DNA of 5,491 nt from an uncultured Erysipelotrichaceae bacterium (GCA_902782395.1 CACZNF010000076.1:1-5491); one strand, 5' to 3'; counted from the stretch's first letter, positions 1 through 5,491 are shown. Made by a program: numbers and translations. Notes: generated by a model not told the origin, from the letters alone.

Positions 1-284
1 GAAAGCACACGACCAAAGTGGGCAACTTTAATTGTTTCATTTAAATCGATAATATGGGCGAATGTTTGATAGGCCACTAAATACTGGGTTGTTTCAAATA
101 AGGCTTTAGAAGCTTTCTTAAGATAATGGGCAATTAAACCACGATAGTTAGCAATCGCTTCTTTTGGTTGCATTGCCGCCATACAGTTTGGGCAATAGCA
201 AACTTCCGCATCTTTGTTTACGCCAAAGATACGTAATTTTTCATCGCCTTTACAATGTGTACAAAAACCTTTCTTTAAAGCCAT
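1..284 (-). CDS. Unrecognised zinc-knuckle protein, N-terminal 94 residues (runs off left edge)
   Basis: The frame opens at ATG 284 and stays open to position 1, so only the N-terminus is present. I do not recognise the family. Seen: Cys8-x2-Cys11 (CTHC) and a Cys29-x-Cys31-x2-Cys34 cluster (CYCPNC), an arrangement expected to bind one zinc ion. From about residue 36 the sequence becomes helical and aromatic-rich (NYRGLIAHYLKKA, then LVAYQTFAHIIDLNE), which resembles a tetratricopeptide-type helix pair; that reading is inference. There is no signal peptide or membrane segment in the visible part, so it is probably cytoplasmic. ATG 284 is the only sensible start, because an in-frame TAG lies four codons upstream. 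No convincing Shine-Dalgarno precedes it. It begins 28 nt after the stop of the broken amidohydrolase on the same strand, so it is probably the third gene of the plsC operon. The TAGAAT hexamer just upstream might instead be a -10 box for its own short-leader transcript. Confidence 0.75.
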   Translation of the reverse strand, partial: MALKKGFCTHCKGDEKLRIFGVNKDAEVCYCPNCMAAMQPKEAIANYRGLIAHYLKKASKALFETTQYLVAYQTFAHIIDLNETIKVAHFGRVL

Positions 285-312
285 AACGTTATTCTACCAT
301 AAAAAATTTTAA

Positions 313-1472
313 TTATTTTTTATTTTTAGTGTCTCTTTCTAAACGATCAGCAACTATATTTGCGTTTTTATAGATATCTTCTAAATTTTCCTTAAGGAAG
401 AATTTACCATTCTCATAAAGTATTTTACCATCGATCATTGTTAATACAACATTTTGCTTGCTACCGGCATAAACTAAATTAGTGATGATATTGTTAAGTG
501 GTTGCATGTTTGGTTGAGATAAATCAATCATGATGATATCAGCGAGTTTGCCTTCTTCTAAGACATCAGCGTCATCTAAGCCCATGGCTTTAGCACCATT
601 GACTGTTGCCATTTTTAAGAATTCAAAAGCTGGTATCGCTTTAGCGTCTTTGCATTCTAATTTGTTTAAAGAAGCGGCAAGGTACATTTCTTTGAACATA
701 TCTAAGCCGTTATTAGAGGCTGGACCATCTGTGCCTATCGCAATATTTAAACCCATCTCATAGTATTTCATAAGAGGGGCAACACCTGACGCTAATTTAG
801 CGTTACTGCATGGACAGGTGACGATATATAGGCCATTATCTTTAAAGATCTTAGCTTCTTCATCAGTGAAATGGACACAGTGATAAGCGCCACCACCATA
901 TTTAAACAAACCTTTTTCGTAGATATATTTAGCGGGGGTCATATGATGTCTTTCCACGCATTCTCTTACTTCTTTTTCAGTTTCACTGATGTGAGTAAAG
1001 AATGGAGATTTAAGATGTTCAATCGTGGTTTTCGCCCTGTCAAAACAAGCATCGTCTGAAGTGTATTCAGCGTGGAAACCAATACGTATTCTCACTAAGG
1101 ATTCTTTTCTATCATTGAACTTATGATAGGTATCATAGATATAATCCATTGGGTATTTTTCTTCATCAGGCATCACTAATAATAGTGATCTCATACCAAA
1201 TTCTTCAGAGGCTCTCGCCATTTCACTTGGATAGAAATAATGATCAAATATCGCAGTGATACCACTTGTAAGATACTCTAAATAAGCAACTTTATTTAAG
1301 TGATAGATATCTGTTGGTTGAAGATTGGTTCAATTTCACGGTCAAACGGTGCGAACTTATTATAGTCGTTACCGATATAGGCAATGCGGTTATCTTTGAC
1401 CACTAAGTTAGAAAGGATGATATTCTCATCTTTCATGGTTAAGATACGAGCGTTTTTGAATAAAATCTTCAT
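313..1472 (-). pseudogene. Amidohydrolase (SAH/MTA deaminase / chlorohydrolase family), frameshifted with internal deletion
   Basis: The family consists of metal-dependent TIM-barrel hydrolases that deaminate or dechlorinate purines, related nucleosides or similar heterocycles in the cytoplasm; the substrate cannot be told here. The N-terminal piece starts at ATG 1472 with the usual small beta domain (MKILFKNARILTMKDE to FDREIEP), then runs out of frame and stops at 1296-1298. The rest is in another frame, open from about 1329: LQPTDIYHLNK, SGITAIFDHY, then, numbering from Met 1221, FHAEYTSD at 50, HISETE at 77 (ligand His77, Glu80), YHCVHF at 114, CPCSNAKLASG at 136, GTDGPASNN at 163 (ligand Asp165) and a C-terminal EEGKLADIIMIDL strand. 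The roughly 45-50 residues with PGxxNxHTH and the loop up to the LQP helix are absent, so the HxH metal ligands are lost. The two parts total about 385 residues against about 430 in the family. ATG 1472 lies 2 nt past the plsC stop with AGG overlapping that stop. The downstream frame looks well conserved, so decay is recent or the break is an assembly error. Confidence 0.85.
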
Positions 1473-1474
1473 AG

Positions 1475-1480
1475 TTACCT
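1475..1480 (-). promoter_or_regulatory. Shine-Dalgarno of the amidohydrolase, overlapping the plsC stop
   Basis: On the minus strand the end of plsC reads AGC AGG TAA CT ATG. The last Arg codon AGG is the ribosome-binding core, five bases before ATG 1472. This supports 1472, not 1221, as the original amidohydrolase start and implies translational coupling with plsC. Confidence 0.65.
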
Positions 1481-2146
1481 GCTTTCACACATCTCTTTGA
1501 GATGTAGTTCATATTCATGTAGCTGTTTCGCTACTTGATTTAACTTGTCTTGGGATGGAGTTGGTCCCACCATTTCTTTAACATTAAATGGTTTACCAAT
1601 GACCAATCTAGTCATATGCCAAATATTCTTTCTTCTTTCATGATATACCGGAATAATTGGTTTGTCGCTTAGATAAGCGATTAAAACAACGCCACCTTTA
1701 AAATCATCAATTTGGTCATCTCTTTTAATATGGCCTTCTGGGAATAAGCCTAAGACATGTCCATTAGCGACATATTGGCTTAAAAACTTAATTGTTTGTA
1801 AGGATGGTTTGTTGCGGTCAATTGGATATGATAGGAAGACGTTTTTATAAAGCCACGCTAGGAACTTATTTTTAATGAGTTCAGACATAAATAGGAAATG
1901 TAAACGCCTTGAAAGAAACGCTGTTAGTAGGATAAATGGATCCGAGAAGCCAACATGGTTAGAGGAAATAATTGCCCCACCTTTAATTCTCTTTTTAGCT
2001 TCTACGCCATCATATGTCTTTTTAATACGATACCAGAGCATTGTCTGCCAAAAGCCAAACCATTTCACAAAATCATAGAGAATGTATTTGAAGGAAAATA
2101 GCTTTGCTTTAGGGACTTTTTGCGCTTTCTTATTAGTCTTCTTCAT
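1475..2146 (-). CDS. plsC: 1-acyl-sn-glycerol-3-phosphate acyltransferase (PlsC family)
   Basis: This enzyme transfers an acyl group to the sn-2 position of lysophosphatidic acid, giving phosphatidic acid, the precursor of membrane phospholipids and glycolipids, at the inner face of the membrane. The 223 residues match the usual short PlsC length. All acyltransferase blocks are visible in order: block I NHVGFSD at 63-69 (catalytic His64 and Asp69), block II YPIDR at 107-111, block III LFPEG at 134-138 for the glycerol-phosphate site, and block IV DKPIIPVY at 161-168. A basic N-terminus (MKKTNKKAQKVPKAK) followed by an aromatic amphipathic stretch at about 18-40 fits peripheral membrane attachment. 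ATG 2146 is the only methionine ahead of block I that fits. It has no clear Shine-Dalgarno and lies only a few bases after a predicted transcription start. It is first in the leftward operon, diverging from tyrS. The exact acyl donor (acyl-ACP or acyl-CoA) is not visible. Confidence 0.92.
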   Translation of the reverse strand: MKKTNKKAQKVPKAKLFSFKYILYDFVKWFGFWQTMLWYRIKKTYDGVEAKKRIKGGAIISSNHVGFSDPFILLTAFLSRRLHFLFMSELIKNKFLAWLYKNVFLSYPIDRNKPSLQTIKFLSQYVANGHVLGLFPEGHIKRDDQIDDFKGGVVLIAYLSDKPIIPVYHERRKNIWHMTRLVIGKPFNVKEMVGPTPSQDKLNQVAKQLHEYELHLKEMCESR

Positions 2147-2160
2147 ATCTAACTTTTTAT

Positions 2161-2189
2161 ATAATATATAATCTTCCTTATATATTCAA
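2161..2189 (-). promoter_or_regulatory. Putative sigma-A promoter of the plsC operon
   Basis: On the minus strand TTGAAT (2189-2184) and TATTAT (2166-2161) are separated by exactly 17 bp, close to TTGACA/TATAAT. Transcription would start near 2154, leaving only about 8 nt before ATG 2146. That explains why no Shine-Dalgarno is found and suggests a nearly leaderless mRNA. AT-rich sequence gives chance matches, so confidence is moderate. Confidence 0.5.
2163..2186. repeat. Perfect 9-bp inverted repeat in the divergent promoter region
   Basis: AATATATAA (2163-2171), a 6-nt spacer TCTTCC, and TTATATATT (2178-2186) form a perfect inverted repeat lying between and overlapping the -35 and -10 boxes proposed for plsC. 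It could be a repressor operator. It could also be an accident of AT-rich sequence; nothing else in the window repeats it. Confidence 0.4.
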
Positions 2190-2208
2190 ATTATTGTTGC
2201 GATGTGTC

Positions 2209-2237
2209 TTTACTTTATAAGGCGTGTTTGTTATATT
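2209..2237 (+). promoter_or_regulatory. Putative promoter of the tyrS T-box transcript
   Basis: TTTACT (2209-2214), a 17-bp spacer and TATATT (2232-2237) would start RNA near 2244, immediately before the conserved 5' side of T-box stem I. An alternative is TTGTTG (2194-2199), 16 bp, TATAAG (2216-2221), starting near 2228. Both put the whole T-box in the transcript; the first gives the tighter fit. Confidence 0.45.
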
Positions 2238-2243
2238 TAACAA

Positions 2244-2500
2244 AGTAAAGCGATGAAAGAAACAAGTAAGCTTAACGATGTTTTCTAGAGAGCGACCGGT
2301 TGCTGCAAGGTCGTAAACTAATTAAGCCGAATACATTCTGGAGCTGCTTCCTGAACATATAAGTAGGGAAAGACGGGTTCGCCCGAAATAGCGAAGTGTC
2401 ACTGACACACTAAGGGATAGCTTGTGAAAGTTATCTAAATAGAGGTGGTACCACGATTAATCGTCCTCTGTTCCATGTTTTTGGAATAGAGGTTTTTATT
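2244..2500 (+). promoter_or_regulatory. T-box leader (tRNA-Tyr-sensing riboswitch) of tyrS
   Basis: This cis-acting RNA reads the charging state of tRNA-Tyr and controls transcription termination ahead of tyrS. Seen: a stem I 5' side with GATGAAAGAAACAAGTA (2252-2268), the AGAGAGC element and GGTTGCTGCAA loop (2287-2309), the 3' side of stem I ending in TGGAGCTGCTTCC with the specifier codon TAC (Tyr) at 2332-2334 just before ATTCTGGAG, and a CGGG-TTCG-CCCG hairpin at 2374-2385. A further stem GTGTC/GACAC lies at 2396-2408. The T-box AGAGGTGGTACCACG is at 2441-2455. Its TGGT bulge would pair with the ACCA end of tRNA-Tyr, whose discriminator base is A. AGAGG (2441-2445) can pair with CCTCT (2465-2469) as antiterminator, in competition with the terminator. 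Specifier, bulge and downstream gene all agree on tyrosine. Confidence 0.95.
2465..2500 (+). terminator. Regulated intrinsic terminator of the tyrS T-box
   Basis: CCTCTGTTCC (2465-2474) pairs over 10 bp (one G-U) with GGAATAGAGG (2483-2492) around an 8-nt loop and is followed by TTTTTATTT. Its 5' arm CCTCT is also the 3' arm of the antiterminator, so the two folds exclude each other. This is the off state when tRNA-Tyr is charged. Confidence 0.92.
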
Positions 2501-2519
2501 TAATAAAGGAGATTCAAAG

Positions 2520-3731
2520 ATGAAAATCTACGAAGAATTACAAAGAAGAGGATTAATTGCCCAAGTTACTGATGAAAATGAAATTAGAGAACTCATCAAT
2601 AATGGAGGAGCAAGATTTTATATTGGCTTTGACCCAACTGCTGATTCATTACACGCTGGTCACTTCATGACGTTAGTTTTAATGAAGAGACTACAATTAG
2701 CCGGTAACAAACCAATCGTTGTTTTAGGTGGCGGCACTGGTTTAGTGGGCGATCCAAGTGGTCGTACAGATATGAGAGCGATGCTCACTGAAGAACAAAT
2801 TGCCCATAACTGTGAGCGTTTTAAAGAACAAATTGGACGCTTCATTGAATTCGGTGAAGATAAGGCTGTTTGTGTGAACAATGCTGATTGGCTAAAAGGG
2901 TTAAAATATGTTGAACTTTTAAGAGATGTTGGAGCCTGTTTTTCCGTTAATAAAATGTTAACTGCGGAATGCTATAAGCAAAGAATGGAAAAAGGTCTAA
3001 CATTCCTTGAATTTAACTACATGATTATGCAGTCTTATGACTTCTATTATTTACATGAACATTATGGCTGTAATATGGAATTTGGTGGCGATGACCAATG
3101 GAGCAACATGCTTGCTGGTACAGAACTCATCAGAAAGAAAACAGGTAAAGATGCCTTTGCTTTAACTATTCCTTTATTAACTAATAGTGAAGGTAAGAAA
3201 ATGGGTAAATCTGTGAAAGGTGCTTTATGGCTTGATAAAGAAAAAACATCCCCATACGAATTCTTCCAATACTGGAGAAACGTTGATGACGCTGATGTCG
3301 ATAAATGCTTAAAAATGATTACTTTCTTACCAATCGATGAAATCGAAGAGATGACAAAGTGGCCAGGAGAAAGAATCAACGAGAAGAAAGAAATCTTAGC
3401 TTTTGAAATTACTAAGTTAGTGCATGGTGAGGAGGAAGCTAGAAAAGCATTAGAGGCCGCAAGAGCGTTATTCTCTGGTGAAGGCGATGACGCAAATATG
3501 CCAACCACAGAAATCGAACTTGAAAACGATATCGGTTTATTAGATTTATTAGTCTTAACAAAGTTAGCCGCTTCTAAAGGCGAGGCTAGAAGACTTATCG
3601 ATCAAGGTGGTATTTCTTTAAATGGTAATAAGATTAGCGATGTCAATTTAAGAATCACTAAAGCCGATTTAAGTGAACCACTTAAGATTAAAAAAGGTAA
3701 AAAAGCCTTCCATAAAGTTGTTTTAAAGTAG
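2520..3731 (+). CDS. tyrS: Tyrosyl-tRNA synthetase
   Basis: A cytoplasmic class I aminoacyl-tRNA synthetase that attaches tyrosine to tRNA-Tyr through tyrosyl-AMP; works as a dimer. At 403 residues it is complete, slightly short of the roughly 420 common in Bacillota. The Rossmann domain starts with YIGFDPTADSLHAGH (34-48): Tyr34, Asp38, Thr40 and the HIGH-type HAGH (45-48) sit at the same numbers as in the Geobacillus enzyme. Then come GDPSGRTDMR (77-86, Asp78), the tyrosine-binding helix YMIMQSYDF (167-175: Tyr167, Gln171, Asp174), GGDDQWSN (189-196, Ser where many have Gly) and the KMSKS loop as KMGKS (227-231). A C-terminal S4 RNA-binding domain covers about 338-400 (SKGEARRLIDQGGISLNG). 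ATG 2520 is preceded by AAAGGAG (2505-2511) with 8-nt spacing. Expression is controlled by the T-box leader immediately upstream. I see no damaged catalytic residue; it is a normal housekeeping copy. Confidence 0.97.
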   Translation: MKIYEELQRRGLIAQVTDENEIRELINNGGARFYIGFDPTADSLHAGHFMTLVLMKRLQLAGNKPIVVLGGGTGLVGDPSGRTDMRAMLTEEQIAHNCERFKEQIGRFIEFGEDKAVCVNNADWLKGLKYVELLRDVGACFSVNKMLTAECYKQRMEKGLTFLEFNYMIMQSYDFYYLHEHYGCNMEFGGDDQWSNMLAGTELIRKKTGKDAFALTIPLLTNSEGKKMGKSVKGALWLDKEKTSPYEFFQYWRNVDDADVDKCLKMITFLPIDEIEEMTKWPGERINEKKEILAFEITKLVHGEEEARKALEAARALFSGEGDDANMPTTEIELENDIGLLDLLVLTKLAASKGEARRLIDQGGISLNGNKISDVNLRITKADLSEPLKIKKGKKAFHKVVLK

Positions 3732-3734
3732 CAC

Positions 3735-3795
3735 TCTACTAACTTTTAAAAGTCAAGTAGACTAGCAATAAACATCTAGAGATTTTTGTCTAGAC
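3735..3795 (+). other. Structured tyrS-to-glycosyltransferase spacer (hairpins without U-tract)
   Basis: TCTACT (3735-3740) pairs with AGTAGA (3756-3761) around an inner palindrome ACTTTTAAAAGT (3742-3753). Further on, TCTAGA occurs twice (3775-3780 and 3789-3794) around a T-rich loop. Neither hairpin is followed by a good T-run, apart from five Ts inside the second loop, so they are at best weak terminators or mRNA-processing or stability elements. Some tyrS transcription may therefore read into the next gene. Confidence 0.35.
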
Positions 3796-3840
3796 ACAAT
3801 GGATAACATTTCGTTGTACCTTTGTCTTACAATTTTTATA

Positions 3841-3845
3841 GAGGT
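3841..3845 (+). promoter_or_regulatory. Shine-Dalgarno that sets the glycosyltransferase start at 3855
   Basis: AGAGGT (GAGGT at 3841-3845) lies 9-10 nt before ATG 3855. The longer reading from TTG 3822 would place this site inside the coding region and has no ribosome-binding site of its own, so 3855 is preferred. Confidence 0.7.
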
Positions 3846-3854
3846 CGAAGTAAA

Positions 3855-5015
3855 ATGAAAATCACTATTGTTTGTGATGTCTTAGGAGAGGCCAATAATG
3901 GTACTTCTCTAGCGGCATACAATTTAATAAATACATTAGTTAATAAAGGACATGATGTGAAAGTCATTTGTCCTGATCCAGAAAAGAAATGCATTGCCGG
4001 ATATTATATCTTAAAAAGATTAAATCTCGGTTTCCTTAATAACTATCTTAAAAAGAACGGTGTTTCTTTAGCGAAAGGTAGTAGAAAGATTATTAAAGAA
4101 GCGTGCAAAGACGCTGATATTGTCCATGGCTTGGTGCCATTTGCCGCGGCAAAAAGCGCTTTAAGATATTGCCATAAGCACAATATTCCATTCACCACTG
4201 GCTTCCATATGCAAGCGGAAAACTTTACCAGTCATATCTTTATGATGGCTAGTAACCTTGTTAATAGAGGTACCTATGCTTACTTATGGAGAACCTATTA
4301 TAAAAAAGTGGACGCTATCCACTACCCAACTGAATTTATCAGAGATTACGTTAAAGAATATAATAAGAAAAATGTTCCTAGTTATGTCATCTCTAATGGT
4401 GTCAATTTTAAGTACTTTTACCCACGTCAAATTAAGCGACCAGATAACCTAAAAGATAAGTTTGTCATTATCATGTCAGGTAGGTTATCTAAAGAGAAGA
4501 ATCAACAAGAGCTTTTATACGCTGTTAAACGTTCAAAATACGAGAGTAAAATTCAAATCATGTTAACGGGTGATGGTCCTAGAAGAGAGTATCTAGAGAG
4601 CATCGCGAAAAAGTTAAACTTCACTAATCCAGTTATTCAAAAATTATATAAACATGAGGAACTTAATACCGCTTTGTGGTGTGGTGATTTATATGTCCAC
4701 ACTTCCATCGTCGAAATCGAAGCCATCTCTTGCTTAGAAGCTATCGCTACAGGGATGATTCCTGTCATCGCGGATAGTAAGAAAAGTGCTACTCGTATGT
4801 TTGCCCTAGATAGTCGCTGTACGTATCAGTCAAAAAACATCGATGATTTAACTAAACATATTGATTATTGGATTGAGCATCCAGAAGAAAAGAAAGAATT
4901 ACAAGCTAAATATCAAGGCTTCATTAAACAGTTTGACTTTGAGACTTGTATGGACAATATGGAAAAGATGCTTGTCGAAGTTAAAAAGAACTGGGACGAA
5001 AAACATCAAAAATAA
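3855..5015 (+). CDS. GT4-family glycosyltransferase (GT-B fold; acceptor unknown, possibly lipid or cell-surface)
   Basis: It should transfer a sugar from a nucleotide donor with retention of configuration, at the cytoplasmic side of the membrane; the acceptor is not determined. From ATG 3855 the protein has 386 residues, typical of the family. The N-terminal acceptor domain begins MKITIVCDVLGEANNGTS with a glycine-containing loop and continues through DADIVHG (87-92) and GFHMQAENF (116-124). The linker DAIHYPTEF and VISNGVN (178-184) leads to the donor domain: SGRLSKEKN (208-216, Arg210 and Lys215 for the donor phosphates), LTGDGP (237-242) and the hallmark EX7E, Glu287 to Glu295, within EIEAISCLEAIATGMIPVI. 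After that comes SATRMFAL (311-318). No transmembrane helix is seen; the lysine-rich surface fits peripheral membrane binding. A diacylglycerol glucosyltransferase role is tempting given plsC and the thioesterase nearby, but it is inference. It lies 123 nt after tyrS and is closed by a strong terminator. Confidence 0.88.
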   Translation: MKITIVCDVLGEANNGTSLAAYNLINTLVNKGHDVKVICPDPEKKCIAGYYILKRLNLGFLNNYLKKNGVSLAKGSRKIIKEACKDADIVHGLVPFAAAKSALRYCHKHNIPFTTGFHMQAENFTSHIFMMASNLVNRGTYAYLWRTYYKKVDAIHYPTEFIRDYVKEYNKKNVPSYVISNGVNFKYFYPRQIKRPDNLKDKFVIIMSGRLSKEKNQQELLYAVKRSKYESKIQIMLTGDGPRREYLESIAKKLNFTNPVIQKLYKHEELNTALWCGDLYVHTSIVEIEAISCLEAIATGMIPVIADSKKSATRMFALDSRCTYQSKNIDDLTKHIDYWIEHPEEKKELQAKYQGFIKQFDFETCMDNMEKMLVEVKKNWDEKHQK

Positions 5016-5037
5016 AAGACCTTAAAGGTCTTTTTTT
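5014..5037. terminator. Bidirectional intrinsic terminator between convergent genes
   Basis: AAAAGACCT (5014-5022) and AGGTCTTTT (5026-5034) form a 9-bp stem with a 3-nt loop, followed by T residues to 5037. On the minus strand the same hairpin is followed by TTTTATTTTTG, so it also ends the leftward thioesterase transcript. It starts inside the glycosyltransferase stop codon and touches the thioesterase stop, so it serves both genes with no spare sequence. Confidence 0.9.
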
Positions 5038-5491
5038 ATTCTTCAACGAAGGTGACTTTAGCAAGGAAAGAAGTTCCTCCATCAACTTGCACTTCAATAG
5101 TTTCTGGATTATTTGAATCAGAATAAACAGAGACTTTATCTTTTTCTCTAATCTCTTTCATGTAATTCAAAGAGATAAATGTTGGACGATGTGTCTTATA
5201 AAATTCAAAGTCATGGACATCCATTAATAATTCGACATAACGGACATTGTTCATGTGGCAGTTAAAGTCTAAATCACTATAATGAATAGTTCTTGTTTCG
5301 ATAAGACTCTTTTCTTCGCTAGCGGCGATTTTACCTGGTAATGGTAATTCATACTCGCTTGTCTCAGGTGGAAGCTTCTTAATTGTGTCTTTATCAACGA
5401 TAACTTTTCTTGTTTTCGCATCGATTAACGCCCAAATGGAAGAAGCTCTAATAATGACGTTATTATTTTCATCTAAGATATAGAAGTAACG
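5036..5491 (-). CDS. Acyl-ACP thioesterase, C-terminal 151 residues (5' end beyond right edge)
   Basis: This enzyme hydrolyses fatty acyl-ACP to free fatty acid and ACP, ending chain elongation or recycling acyl chains in the cytoplasm. The frame is open from 5491 to the TAA at 5036-5038, so about the first 95-100 of roughly 245 residues are missing. Visible (numbered from the window edge): the end of the first hotdog domain, RYFYILDENN with SSIWALIDAKTRKV (1-30); a linker; and the second hotdog domain with the catalytic motif YSDLDFNCHMNNVRYVE (71-87), giving Asp75, Asn77 and His79, plus Glu113 in LNYMKEIREKD. Where plant enzymes have Glu-Cys this one has Glu-Ile, as expected for bacterial members. 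Met 5254 is the Met of CHMNN inside that motif, not a start codon. It is convergent with the glycosyltransferase and shares its terminator. With plsC in the window it suggests a lipid-metabolism neighbourhood. Confidence 0.92.
   Translation of the reverse strand, partial: RYFYILDENNNVIIRASSIWALIDAKTRKVIVDKDTIKKLPPETSEYELPLPGKIAASEEKSLIETRTIHYSDLDFNCHMNNVRYVELLMDVHDFEFYKTHRPTFISLNYMKEIREKDKVSVYSDSNNPETIEVQVDGGTSFLAKVTFVEE

Noticed and set aside
313..1221. A 302-residue amidohydrolase starting at Met 1221 as an intact gene
   Set aside because: Family homology continues upstream of this Met (LQPTDIY to FYPSE), no Shine-Dalgarno precedes it, and the barrel would lack its first strand and HxH ligands. 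It is a fragment of the broken gene.
3062..3508. 148-residue open frame on the minus strand inside tyrS
   Set aside because: It is antisense to strongly conserved tyrS sequence, has serine-rich low-information composition and no ribosome-binding site. The other short antisense or out-of-frame readings (530-763, 871-1059, 1875-2078, 2660-2881, 4258-4452) are shadows for the same reason.
3735..3761. Hairpin after tyrS as an intrinsic terminator
   Set aside because: No T-run follows the stem (CTAGCAATAAAC), so it does not meet the usual criterion.
3822..3854. Extended glycosyltransferase start at TTG 3822
   Set aside because: The extra 11 residues do not look like the family N-terminus, whereas MKITIV at 3855 does, and a Shine-Dalgarno at 3841-3845 serves ATG 3855.
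5036..5254. A separate 72-residue protein starting at Met 5254
   Set aside because: The frame continues open to the window edge and Met 5254 lies in the catalytic motif of the acyl-ACP thioesterase.
1..5491. CRISPR arrays, insertion sequences, prophage or defence modules, tRNA or rRNA genes
   Set aside because: No regularly spaced repeats, transposase motifs, terminal repeats, cloverleaf-forming sequence or rRNA-like segments were seen on either strand; almost all sequence is explained by the listed genes and the T-box.

Overview
The window is AT-rich bacterial DNA, most likely from a low-GC Bacillota lineage (inference). Three things point there: a tRNA-responsive T-box leader in front of tyrS, purine-rich Shine-Dalgarno sites, and a bacterial-type acyl-ACP thioesterase near plsC and a GT4 glycosyltransferase. 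Tryptophan is encoded by TGG and no intact frame contains TGA, so the standard bacterial code fits. The AT-rich codon use would suit an uncultured gut Bacilli or Erysipelotrichia/Acholeplasma-like organism, but I cannot place it more precisely.

Left part (1-2189, all minus strand): a leftward operon starts at a promoter near 2161-2189. It carries plsC (lysophosphatidate acyltransferase), then an amidohydrolase of the SAH/MTA/chlorohydrolase deaminase family, then the start of an unrecognised protein with a Cys4-type zinc knuckle that runs off the left edge. The amidohydrolase is broken. Its first 49 or so codons (from ATG 1472, coupled to the plsC stop) and the rest of the protein (open from about 1329 down to 313) lie in different frames. 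The roughly 45-50 residues between them, which should carry the HxH metal-binding motif, are missing.

Middle (2190-3731): a divergent promoter region leads into a tyrosine T-box leader. It has a UAC specifier at 2332-2334, the T-box sequence at 2441-2455, a competing antiterminator and an intrinsic terminator at 2465-2500. An intact tyrosyl-tRNA synthetase gene follows. Uncharged tRNA-Tyr would pair with the specifier and the UGGU bulge and allow read-through into tyrS.

Right part (3732-5491): a 123-nt spacer with small hairpins precedes a GT4-family glycosyltransferase, start reassigned to ATG 3855. A strong bidirectional terminator then separates it from a convergent acyl-ACP thioesterase, cut by the right edge. 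PlsC, the thioesterase and possibly the glycosyltransferase all touch membrane lipid supply (acyl transfer to phosphatidate, release of acyl chains from ACP, glycosylation of a lipid or surface polymer). That theme is loose, because the genes sit in separate transcription units.

I see no CRISPR array, transposon, prophage, toxin-antitoxin or defence system. The most noteworthy features are the decayed amidohydrolase inside an otherwise healthy operon and the unrecognised zinc-knuckle protein next to it.
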